A stretch of 44,897 nucleotides of DNA from an uncultured Anaerolineales bacterium (lineage in GTDB: Bacteria > Chloroflexota > Anaerolineae > Anaerolineales > Villigracilaceae), in the NCBI GenBank assembly GCA_949319575.1, contig CASGHD010000130.1:1-44897 (forward strand), written 5' to 3'. Positions within the stretch are counted from its first letter, which is position 1; the number at the start of each line of letters is the position of its first letter. Made by a program: the position numbers and the translations under genes. The notes below the pieces were generated by a model. It searched no databases, was not told the DNA's origin, and saw only the letters and a list, made by a program, of their open reading frames with translations. Below are positions 18,300-26,999 of this stretch, piece after piece.

Positions 18300-20249
18300 C
18301 TATGGGATTTGGTAGGGGACTTCGGTGATGACCACGCCGGGGGTTTCGAGCAGTTCGCGGCGAAGCAATTCGGCGGTTTGCATGTGGAGCGCGTTATGGA
18401 GTTTGGTTTCAGCCACGAAGTGAGGGACAACGATGGTGATGGTTTCGTTGGGCTGGCGGCTGGCTAAAATCTCGTTGACATAACTCAGCAATGGTTCCAC
18501 GAAGAGGCGGTACGGCGAATCAAGGATGACGAGGCGCGTGCCGCGTCCCCACTTCGCCCATTTGCGCTGTGCCTTTTCTGTATCTTCGGGTTCCAAGGAA
18601 ACGTGCACGGCGGTCACATCGTCTGATAACATGCGCGCATACCGAAGCGCCGCGAGCGTGCCGCGATGCACGCCGCTGATCGGCACGATCACGCGATGAC
18701 GCGCGTTGTAGGGCGGCGGCTCGCCGTAATTTTCGAGCGAGAGGCGGCTCGCCATGTTGGCGTAGTGACGGTGAATCCACAGGAAGACGCCGATCAAAAT
18801 GGGGGTGAGAATTAATACGATCCATGCCCCATCGTGGAACTTTGTTACGGCAAATACGCCGACCACCAGCGCGGTGCAGAGCGCGCCCAGCGCGTTGCTG
18901 ATCATCTTGACGAGCCATCTTTTGTCGTAATGCAAAGGATGCGCGACGGTATGGTCTTGAGGTTGGATGTTCGTATTCAATTTTCCTGAACGCCACCAGC
19001 GTCGGGTCATCCCTGCCTGCGCCAGCGTGAACGATAGAAAAACGCCGATGGCGTAGAGTGGAATGAGGCGCGTCACGCTTGCCTGAAAGATGACAATGAG
19101 AATGGATGCCGCCGCCCCGAGCGCGAAAATCCCGTAGGAGTAAACAAGGCGGCTTCCGCGATAGGTCAGTTGGCGCGGCATAAACCCGTCGCCGGCGAGC
19201 AGGGCGCTTAATCGCGGAAAACCGGCAAAAGCGGTATTCGCGGCAAGGATCAGAATGACGGTTGTTCCTAAAATCGCGCCTAAATAAAGAATCCCCTGTC
19301 CATTAAAGATCGTCCGCGCAAGTTGTGAGATGACGGTTTCCGTTTCAGACGGCACGGCTTGGATTTCTCGCGTGAGGTAGGAAATGCCGATAAAAAGAAC
19401 GCCCAGTATGCAAGCCATCCAGATCAACGTGATGCCGGCGTTTCGACTGCGCGGTTCTTTGAAAGCCGTAATGCCGTTCGAGATGGCTTCCACGCCGGTC
19501 ATGGCGGTAGTGCCGCTTGAAAAAGCATGAAGCAATAAAAACAGGCTGATGCCGGTAAGTTCGTCTACATGTTCGATCTCCGGCGGGTTAATCACCGTTC
19601 CCAGCGAACCGGTCACGATACGGAAAAGCCCGATCCCGATCATGAACAACATCATCGCGATGAAGAAATAACTTGGGATGGCAAACGCCGCGCCTGATTC
19701 TCTCACGCCGCGCAAGTTGATTACCATAATGAGAGCGACAAAGAACATCGCCATGGCAACTCGATACTCGTACCATTGCGGGTATGCCGAAACGATCTGC
19801 GCCACGCCGGAAGAAATAGAAACAGAAACGGTCAGGATGTAATCGGTCAGCAACGCCGCCGCGGCAACCAGCGCCGGGATCTTTCCAAGATTATCCGACG
19901 CGACGATGTACGCCCCGCCGCCACCGGGGTAGGCATGGATGATCTGCTCGTAGGAAAGCACCACAATGGCGAGCAAGGCGACGATGACAATGGAAATGGG
20001 AAAAACATAACCGAAGGCGAGCGTTCCCGCGCCGGCAAGAATCACCAGAACTTCCTGCGTGGCATAGGCGGTGGAAGATAACGCGTCTGCCGCAAAGACC
20101 GCCAGCCCCACGCTTTTACCAATGGTTTCGTGCGCCGCGTCGGCTGTGGAGAGGGGACGCCCTAACAAATAATGACTGAGGCTTGAAGTGGGGTGTTTCG
20201 CCGTTCGGCGAATGAACTGGGTGGATGGCGTATTTTTTTGAGGGCTCAT
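18300..20249 (-). CDS. APC-superfamily permease, KimA-like potassium importer, paralog 2
   Basis: Same architecture and motifs as 16141..18099 (DALSSTAYATQEVL, YPGGGGAYIVASDNLGK, ETKLHNALHMQTAELLRRELL). Confidence 0.85.
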   Translation of the reverse strand: MSPQKNTPSTQFIRRTAKHPTSSLSHYLLGRPLSTADAAHETIGKSVGLAVFAADALSSTAYATQEVLVILAGAGTLAFGYVFPISIVIVALLAIVVLSYEQIIHAYPGGGGAYIVASDNLGKIPALVAAAALLTDYILTVSVSISSGVAQIVSAYPQWYEYRVAMAMFFVALIMVINLRGVRESGAAFAIPSYFFIAMMLFMIGIGLFRIVTGSLGTVINPPEIEHVDELTGISLFLLLHAFSSGTTAMTGVEAISNGITAFKEPRSRNAGITLIWMACILGVLFIGISYLTREIQAVPSETETVISQLARTIFNGQGILYLGAILGTTVILILAANTAFAGFPRLSALLAGDGFMPRQLTYRGSRLVYSYGIFALGAAASILIVIFQASVTRLIPLYAIGVFLSFTLAQAGMTRRWWRSGKLNTNIQPQDHTVAHPLHYDKRWLVKMISNALGALCTALVVGVFAVTKFHDGAWIVLILTPILIGVFLWIHRHYANMASRLSLENYGEPPPYNARHRVIVPISGVHRGTLAALRYARMLSDDVTAVHVSLEPEDTEKAQRKWAKWGRGTRLVILDSPYRLFVEPLLSYVNEILASRQPNETITIVVPHFVAETKLHNALHMQTAELLRRELLETPGVVITEVPYQIP

Positions 20250-20331
20250 GGTTGCAAAAATAATCCCCGCGCAAAGGCGAGGGTTTGCATTATACGTCTG
20301 TTTTACGAATCCGCGTTACGCTGTTAATGGC

Positions 20332-20380
20332 TCTCTGGGAATTGCCGTGATTGTTACGCCAGCAGTTGCACTGCTGGCGG
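20332..20380. repeat. 49-bp kimA-upstream repeat, copy 2
   Basis: 49/49 identity to 18195-18243 by eye; includes hairpin CGCCAGCAG-TTGCA-CTGCTGGCG. Confidence 0.92.
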
Positions 20381-20393
20381 AAAACCCTAACCC

Positions 20394-20455
20394 CGGAGTC
20401 ACGGAAACACGGAGAAAAGCAATTAAAAAAATTCCGCGACTCGGTCTCTCCGTGG
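20394..20455. repeat. Palindromic CACGGA-rich intergenic element, copy 3
   Basis: cggagtcacggaaacacgga ... attccgcgactcggtctctccgtgg. Confidence 0.5.
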
Positions 20456-20498
20456 TTTAGTCTGTTGGGCTATCTACCACCTTTGAGCGCTCCTTATG

Positions 20499-23400
20499 TC
20501 AGGGAATCTGCAAAAAGAAAATGCTTCCCTTCCCCAGTTCGCTTTCCACCCATGCTTTTCCGCCGTGTCTCTCCGCGATGGATTTGACAATGGCAAGCCC
20601 CAGCCCGGTGCCGCGTTGCATCAACGCGTCGCGATTGGTGCCGCGATAGAACTTTTCGAACAGGCGTTTGCGGTCCTCCTCCGAAATGCCAATGCCGCTG
20701 TCTTGCACGGCAAAGATCAACGAACCGTTGGGTTGCGGGTCCAACTGGACAGAGACCGTGCCTCCGTTGGGAGTGTACTTGATCGCGTTTTCGACAAGGT
20801 TATATAACGCCTGATGAAGCAATGCCTGATCCGCTTCGATGGCGTGAGGCAGGTCGCGCGGAAGCTCCAACTCCAGAGAAATACTCTTCTGCTTGGCTTG
20901 TGCTTGCAATTCGCCGGTCACTCGTTCGAGGATATCAAGCACGGGAATGGTCTCCACTTGCAACCCCACCCCGAACTCGATGCGCCCAAGGTCCAGCAGG
21001 TTATTGACCAGTTTCGCCATATTGTCCACGCCTTGCACGATCATATGCGAGTAATTTTTCTGCTGGTCGTTCAATGAGCCAGCCATTTCGAGCATGGTGG
21101 CATAGCCGCGCATCAGCGTGAGCGGCGAACGCAGATCATGACTCACCGTCGCGACAAAATCCGATTTGAGCTGGTCGATCTCCTTGAGTTGCGTCACATC
21201 GCGCAAGACGCACACGCGCCCCGTGATCTTCTCGTCGGCGATCATGGGCGAGGTCATGGCAAGATAGGTTCTTCCATCGGGCATGGCGATCTCCGCCGAA
21301 AGTTGTTCGGTAGAGGATGCGCGCAGGATATCGTTCAACGCTTTCACCTGGATCGTCTTTTCAGTATCCGCGCGTTCACCAGGACGGATGCTGACGCCTA
21401 AAGCCTGACCGGCAGCCGGGTTCGCCAAAATGAGGCGGTTCGCGGCATCTGTGACGAGGATCGGGTCCGGCGTGGAATTGAGGATTGCCTCCAACTGACG
21501 CCGGCTGGTTTCCACCGTCATGAAGAGGCGGATCTTCGCCACCGCCAGCGCCGCCTGACTCGCCAGCGTGGACGTGAATTTCAAATCCGATTCGGTGAAG
21601 ATGTGCTGTTTATCGTACGCCGCCCAGAGCGTTCCATAGTATCGGTTTTCATGGCGCAACGCCAGCGCGATCAGCGATTCAGGGCGCGGCAGATTTGGGT
21701 CGATGAGCAGGATGCGATTTCCTGCCACCGTTGCCATCACCACCCGTTCCTGGGTTTCGGTCAGCCCCACCACCTGGTGATCGAGATGCATGTACACATC
21801 CTGCTCGACCCCATCGGCAAAGCGGAACGGCGTATCGGGTGGGAGAAAATCTCGACTCAAAATAATGCGGGCAGAGGTGGCGCCGCTTGCCACAATGGCT
21901 TCAAGCACCGGGGGCAATGCCTCGCCCAGCGTGAGGCTCGCCGCCGCCCCCCGGCTGACAACCAGCAGGCGGTTGAGTTCCTCCATGCGGGCTTGCAGGC
22001 TGGCGCGCATATGCTCGAAGGCGTTGCGCAGATCGCTGAGTTCGTCTTCGCCCGAGGCGGCAAGCGGACGGTCTAATTTCCCGGTGGAGATATATTTCGC
22101 TTCGGCGGCAAGGTCTTGCAGAGATACGGTCACCGTGCGCAGGCTGACGCTCAACGCGATGAGGGCAATGACGCCGAGCAGGAGGATCATCAATGCGATG
22201 GGCAGGGCAATGTCGAGCGCGATCTGTTGCGCCTGTCGCGCGGGCACGGCGACCACCACAGACCAGGGGTAACCGAACACGGGCTGGTAGTACACCAACT
22301 GCCGCGCGCCATTGGGCGAGGTTTCATCGAAAAACGTTGGCGAGTCTTTGCGCTCACCGGGATACTGGGAAAAGATCAAGTCGGCTTGCGAGTGATGAAG
22401 GATGGTCCCGTGTTCATCAAGCAGGATGCCCGAGCCGTTCAATTCGCTCATGCCGTTGAGTGTGAGCGTCAGTGAGCGAAGCATGGGGTTGGTGTTGAGG
22501 TCGGCGCGGGCAATGAGGGCGCGGGTGGTGTTGGGGATGCCGGCGATGAAAGTGATGCGGGCGGGTCCGCCGGGGTCGGAGGGAGGAATCGCAAGTTGTT
22601 GATTCAGAATTCCCTGCGAAAGAAGCGGGAGCGCGGCAGTTTCCCCATCGGTCAGTTGAAAGGCTGGTTCCGCCGGGTAACTCGTCACCGGCTGGTTCGT
22701 AGAAATATCCACAATGGCAAGTTGGTTGAAGAACGCCACCGATTGAATATGTTCAGCCAGAACCGCTTGTAATTCACCGTTGCTCACTTGCGCGAGGCGC
22801 GGGTCGGTTGCGATTTGCGAGGAGAGGCTTTGCCCCGATTCTAAAAATTGCGGAATGGCTTGCGCGCTCAATTGCGCCGCGCTGGCAAGCCGGTCTTCGA
22901 GCAGTTTGCGCGCGGCGGAGCCTGCCACCACCCACGCGCCGACGAGGAGCAGGATGAGCAAGGTGGAGATGATGGCGCCCGCGCCGGAAACAAATCGCGT
23001 CTCGATGCTTTTTTCAGCGGGCGAAGGTTGCAAGGCTCCGCGCCCGCCCCATAGCCTTGGAAACACTGTGGAGATGACCTGCGCGGCGAACCCTGCAATG
23101 AGCATTTCGATGCCGAAAGCAAAACTTGCCGCGCCGAGGTTGCTGAAGGCGTAATCGAGTCGCTCCGCCGGCGATGCCGATACGGTAGTGACCGCGCTGA
23201 CGATGAACAACAGCGCATGGATCAAGGTGAGGAATACCACGTTGAACAATGGCTGTCGGAGCAGGTTGTAAAGCGGAGTGCGATACCGCTGGCGCGTGTC
23301 TACGGCAAATACCGCGCCGAGGATTCCAAATTCAACAATGGAAAAAATAGAATGCGTATCCCACACGCCGCGCAAGAGTCCGCCGAACATGCCGAGAGCC

Positions 23401-23738
23401 GCTCCCGCAAACGGACCGAACAAGCCGCCTGCCAAAGTCCATGGAATGGCGGAGAAGATCATCACGGTGGAGCCGGGCGCCTGAGCCGGGATGCCGGGCA
23501 CAGGTAACGCCCCGCCTGAGGAAAATTCCAAACCGAGGAATAATGTGGCGATAGGCGTAAAAAGCGCTAACGCGATCAATACCCACGTGTTGCGTTGCGA
23601 AATCGTTGAGTGATACTTGCGCCAATTTGATAGGAGAAAGGCGAGCAGTCCTGCCAGCCCAACCCAGATCAGCCACCCAGCCAGCGAGGGCGTGTCGATG
23701 TATGCCAGGCGCGTTAGCAATGTCGCGATGAACTGCAT
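20499..23738 (-). CDS. Membrane sensor histidine kinase (multi-TM N-terminus, extracytoplasmic sensor, HAMP, GAF-like, PAS, HisKA, HATPase)
   Basis: H-box VATVSHDLRSPLTLMRGYATML, N-box LYNLVENAIKYTPNGG, G-boxes DSGIGISEEDRKRLFEKFYRG and RGTGLGLAIVKSIAERHGG. Confidence 0.93.
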   Translation of the reverse strand: MQFIATLLTRLAYIDTPSLAGWLIWVGLAGLLAFLLSNWRKYHSTISQRNTWVLIALALFTPIATLFLGLEFSSGGALPVPGIPAQAPGSTVMIFSAIPWTLAGGLFGPFAGAALGMFGGLLRGVWDTHSIFSIVEFGILGAVFAVDTRQRYRTPLYNLLRQPLFNVVFLTLIHALLFIVSAVTTVSASPAERLDYAFSNLGAASFAFGIEMLIAGFAAQVISTVFPRLWGGRGALQPSPAEKSIETRFVSGAGAIISTLLILLLVGAWVVAGSAARKLLEDRLASAAQLSAQAIPQFLESGQSLSSQIATDPRLAQVSNGELQAVLAEHIQSVAFFNQLAIVDISTNQPVTSYPAEPAFQLTDGETAALPLLSQGILNQQLAIPPSDPGGPARITFIAGIPNTTRALIARADLNTNPMLRSLTLTLNGMSELNGSGILLDEHGTILHHSQADLIFSQYPGERKDSPTFFDETSPNGARQLVYYQPVFGYPWSVVVAVPARQAQQIALDIALPIALMILLLGVIALIALSVSLRTVTVSLQDLAAEAKYISTGKLDRPLAASGEDELSDLRNAFEHMRASLQARMEELNRLLVVSRGAAASLTLGEALPPVLEAIVASGATSARIILSRDFLPPDTPFRFADGVEQDVYMHLDHQVVGLTETQERVVMATVAGNRILLIDPNLPRPESLIALALRHENRYYGTLWAAYDKQHIFTESDLKFTSTLASQAALAVAKIRLFMTVETSRRQLEAILNSTPDPILVTDAANRLILANPAAGQALGVSIRPGERADTEKTIQVKALNDILRASSTEQLSAEIAMPDGRTYLAMTSPMIADEKITGRVCVLRDVTQLKEIDQLKSDFVATVSHDLRSPLTLMRGYATMLEMAGSLNDQQKNYSHMIVQGVDNMAKLVNNLLDLGRIEFGVGLQVETIPVLDILERVTGELQAQAKQKSISLELELPRDLPHAIEADQALLHQALYNLVENAIKYTPNGGTVSVQLDPQPNGSLIFAVQDSGIGISEEDRKRLFEKFYRGTNRDALMQRGTGLGLAIVKSIAERHGGKAWVESELGKGSIFFLQIP

Positions 23739-23750
23739 GATGGGATTATA
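23739..23750 (-). promoter_or_regulatory. -10 box TATAAT six bases before histidine kinase ATG
   Basis: Minus strand TATAAT-cccatc-ATG. Confidence 0.65.
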
Positions 23751-23778
23751 GCGTTAATCCAACCCCTGAACAGCGATA

Positions 23779-24504
23779 TTACCCAGATGAAATGTAATCG
23801 TATTTCCCGCGATATTCTTTCGGAAGCAGACGCGCAATCTCTTCCATGATCTGACGCGTGCCTGCCCGGATCATCTCTGCCCGCGCCGCCTGCTCTTGTA
23901 TCCTGAACGGTTTCCCCACCGTGACCGTAACCGGCGCGCGCTGAAACCATTTGCGCTCAAAGATGGATATGTTTTCGGTGCCGGTCAACGCGATGGGCAC
24001 GATGAGCGCGCCAGACTTCACTGCCAGAAACGCCGCGCCTTCCGTGCCTTCTTCGAGCGCGCCGGTGAGCGATTCTCGCCCCTCGGGCGCGAGGGCGATC
24101 ATGCGTCCCGCTTGCAAACCTTCGAGCGCGGAACGAAGCGCCCTGCGGTCCGGTGAGCCGCGATGAACCCAAATGACTCCATACGCGCGACCGACAACTC
24201 CCACCCAGCCATCGTTGTGCAATTCGATCTTCCCGATCGCATCCATCGGGGCGGGAAGCGCGGCGAGGAGTACCGGCGCATCGGCATCGCCGAGGTGGTT
24301 GAACACGAGCAAGGCAGGTCCTTGCCGGGGAACGTTTTCCAATCCCGTGAAGGTTGGTCGCGTTACGACTCGCACAACGACTCGCGCCACGCCTTGAAGC
24401 AGGATGCGAAAGATACGTCGCGCAAACGTCAGCCTCGGCAGAGAGACAAGATCGGGTCGCCAGATCTCAGCAACCGGTTTGGGTTCATCTGTGAGATTGG
24501 TCAT
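23779..24504 (-). CDS. 1-acyl-sn-glycerol-3-phosphate acyltransferase (PlsC)-like, paralog A
   Basis: LVFNHLGDADAPVL in the position of the NHX4D motif; PEGRESLTGALEEGT; start MTNLTDEPKPVAEIW at 24504. Confidence 0.82.
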   Translation of the reverse strand: MTNLTDEPKPVAEIWRPDLVSLPRLTFARRIFRILLQGVARVVVRVVTRPTFTGLENVPRQGPALLVFNHLGDADAPVLLAALPAPMDAIGKIELHNDGWVGVVGRAYGVIWVHRGSPDRRALRSALEGLQAGRMIALAPEGRESLTGALEEGTEGAAFLAVKSGALIVPIALTGTENISIFERKWFQRAPVTVTVGKPFRIQEQAARAEMIRAGTRQIMEEIARLLPKEYRGKYDYISSG

Positions 24505-24544
24505 TTGGGCATTCTCAAGAATGCTTGACAGAACTTTTCTTTTG

Positions 24545-24618
24545 TACACGGAACACACGGACTACACGGATTCTTCCGTAACAAACGAAAAAATCCGTTT
24601 GATCCGTGGAATCTGTGC
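24545..24618. repeat. Palindromic CACGGA-rich intergenic element, copy 4
   Basis: tacacggaacacacggactacacggatt ... aatccgtttgatccgtggaatctgtg. Confidence 0.6.
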
Positions 24619-24661
24619 GCTAAATTACAACCAATCATTTGTTGAGAAAGCCATGGGTTAT

Positions 24662-25396
24662 TCATTCGCCTTGTGCATAATCGTACACCCCGCGATATTC
24701 CTTCGGCAACAAGCGCGCGATCTCTTCCATGATCTGCCGCGTTCCCGCATGGATGGATTCGCGGCGGTCCGAATCGACATTCAAGCGGAACGGCTTGCCC
24801 ATCGTCCATGTGACTTTCGCTCGTCGCCAGCGTTTCATGTGCCCGTACACGTTTTGATTTTCGGTGCCGGTCAGCGCCAACGGAATCAACGGCGCGCCCG
24901 ATTTGATGGCGAGGAATGCCGCGCCGTCGGTGCCCGGTTCAAGTCCGCCGGTGAGCGTTTGCCTCCCTTCGGGGGCGATGGCGATGATGCGTCCTTCGGC
25001 GAGGGCGTCGAGTGCGGTTCGCAGGGCGCGGCGATCGGGCTGTCCGCGGTGGATCCAGATCACCCCGTAGGCACGAAGCGCGGGTCCCACCAGCCAGTGG
25101 TCATAACTATTCTCGATCTTCCCAATGACCTCATCGGTGTAAGGGAAGGAGGCGAGGTTCAGCACTGCGTCCGCGTCGCCGACGTGGTTGAACACGATGA
25201 TGGCTGGTCCCTTTTTCGGTTTGTTTTCGCGTCCTTTGTAGGTGACGCGCATGATGGAATAGGCGAACGCTCTCACCAGATAACCGAAAAATAAGCGATA
25301 GACGCGTCGCGCAAGAGTGAGGCGCGGGAGCGATACCATTTCCGGCTTCCACACCTCGGTGACCGGTTTTGGGGGAACGTGGGTTTGATTCTCCAT
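24662..25396 (-). CDS. PlsC-like acyltransferase, paralog B
   Basis: MENQTHVPPKPVTEVWKPEMVSLPRL..., IVFNHVGDADAV, PEGRQTLTGGLEPGTDGAAFLAIKSGAPLIP. ATG at 25396; the track extension to 25582 is out-of-frame paralog C sequence. Confidence 0.85.
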   Translation of the reverse strand: MENQTHVPPKPVTEVWKPEMVSLPRLTLARRVYRLFFGYLVRAFAYSIMRVTYKGRENKPKKGPAIIVFNHVGDADAVLNLASFPYTDEVIGKIENSYDHWLVGPALRAYGVIWIHRGQPDRRALRTALDALAEGRIIAIAPEGRQTLTGGLEPGTDGAAFLAIKSGAPLIPLALTGTENQNVYGHMKRWRRAKVTWTMGKPFRLNVDSDRRESIHAGTRQIMEEIARLLPKEYRGVYDYAQGE

Positions 25397-25419
25397 GGGC
25401 GTTCGGAACCTTTGATGAT

Positions 25420-26148
25420 TCAAGAGATGTAGTCGTACTTGCCCCGGTATTCTTTCGGAAGCAAGCGCGCGAGTTCTTCCATGATGCGGCGCGTGCCCTC
25501 GCGGATCGTATCCTGGTGGTTGGGTTGTTCCTCCAGGTGGAAGGGTTTGCCCACCGTGAGCGTGACCGGGGCGCGCTTCCATTGCTTCATGTTCGCGTAC
25601 GTTTTTGCATTCTGGGTCCCGGTCATGGCAACTGGAATGATCGGCGCCCCCGATTTGAGCGCGAGGAAGGTTGCGCCATCGGTGCCCTCTTCCAGCCCGC
25701 CGGTGAGGGTTTGTCTCCCTTCCGGTGAGAGGGCGATGATCCGCCCTTCTTCAAACCCTTCTAATGCCACCCGCAGAGCCTTACGATCGGGTTTGCCTCG
25801 ATGAATCCAGATGTAGCCATAGGCGCGGAACAATGGACCAACCAGCCAGTGATCGTCGCGGTTTTCAATCTTTACGATCCCATCCAGCATGTGCGGTATG
25901 ACGGCAACGAGCACGACCGCGTCCACGTCCCCGGAGTGGTTGAAGACCACCATGGCAGGTCCCTTTTTTGGAAAGTTTTCCAACCCTTTGACAGTGACGC
26001 GAAGAAAGAGGAAGCTAAGTAATTTCATCAGAAGCCGATAGACATATCGAAACGCCTTCCGCGCCGGCGTGAGACGCGGCAAGACGATCAGTTCGGGCTT
26101 CCAGACTTCAGTTACGGGTTTGGGCGGTTGAGCGGATTGTTCCTGCAT
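25420..26148 (-). CDS. PlsC-like acyltransferase, paralog C
   Basis: MQEQSAQPPKPVTEVWKPELIVLPRL..., VVFNHSGDVDAVVL, PEGRQTLTGGLEEGTDGATFLALKSGAPIIP. Confidence 0.85.
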   Translation of the reverse strand: MQEQSAQPPKPVTEVWKPELIVLPRLTPARKAFRYVYRLLMKLLSFLFLRVTVKGLENFPKKGPAMVVFNHSGDVDAVVLVAVIPHMLDGIVKIENRDDHWLVGPLFRAYGYIWIHRGKPDRKALRVALEGFEEGRIIALSPEGRQTLTGGLEEGTDGATFLALKSGAPIIPVAMTGTQNAKTYANMKQWKRAPVTLTVGKPFHLEEQPNHQDTIREGTRRIMEELARLLPKEYRGKYDYIS

Positions 26149-26327
26149 ATGAACCTCGATATCGCGGCGTTGTTGTTCTCGCGTGATACCCCATGACGTG
26201 CTTGGCGCGGTTTTGTCTCACTTGATGAATGGGAGCAGGCGAGGAAAAATAAGGTTTTCTCAGCGTTCTCTGTGTCTCTGTGGCTGAAGAAATTACCGCT
26301 TAGGCAAGAGGTCTGTTAGACATTCCC

Positions 26328-26999
26328 TTACTTGCACAATGCCAATACTTTTTCGAACACTTCATCCGCATCCATTGTGTCCGAATCGATGGTCACGGCA
26401 TCGTTGGCGGCTTTGAGCGGGGCAACATCGCGCGTCGAATCGATGCGGTCGCGCTCGATCACCTTCGCGAGTATTTCCTCGTATTCCGCCGCGCCGCCGC
26501 GCAGAAGAATTTCATGGTATCGCCGCGTGGCGCGTTGTTGCGCGGTGGCATCGAGATAGATTTTCAAATCCGCTTCGGGCAAGACCACCGTGCCGATGTC
26601 GCGCCCCACCATGACGATCTTGCCGCGCAAGCCGATGTGCCGTTGTTGCGCGGAGAGCGCGCGCCGCACACCGGGATACGCCGCAACGACCGACACGCGC
26701 GCTTCCACTTCCCGCGCGCGAGTTTCCCACGTGATGTCTTTGCCCTCCACGAGAACATCGCACGCGCGTCCATCCAACGTGGAGGCTGGCGCCACATCGA
26801 TGGGAGTTTTCTCCACCAGCGCGGCGACCGCGTCTTCCTCGCTCACATCAATTCCGCGATTCAGCGCGAGCCATGTGATTGCGCGATACATCACGCCCGT
26901 ATCGAAGAATAAATATTCGAGCGCGTGGGCGAGCCTCAACCCCAGCGTGGATTTACCGGAAGCGGCGGGTCCGTCGATGGCAATGATGTTGGGGGTCAT
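26328..26999 (-). CDS. cmk: Cytidylate kinase
   Basis: IAIDGPAASGKSTLGLRLA, FFDTGVMYRAITWLAL, GRDIGTVVLPEADLKIYLDATAQQRATRR. Confidence 0.95.
   Translation of the reverse strand: MTPNIIAIDGPAASGKSTLGLRLAHALEYLFFDTGVMYRAITWLALNRGIDVSEEDAVAALVEKTPIDVAPASTLDGRACDVLVEGKDITWETRAREVEARVSVVAAYPGVRRALSAQQRHIGLRGKIVMVGRDIGTVVLPEADLKIYLDATAQQRATRRYHEILLRGGAAEYEEILAKVIERDRIDSTRDVAPLKAANDAVTIDSDTMDADEVFEKVLALCK

Noticed and set aside
24404-25294. 296-aa plus-strand ORF over the PlsC-like genes
   Set aside because: Overlaps two well-supported acyltransferases on the opposite strand; no recognisable domain.
25397-25582. N-terminal extension of the ORF 24662..25582
   Set aside because: It is out-of-frame paralog C sequence; homology to the paralogs and the ATG at 25396 fix the start.
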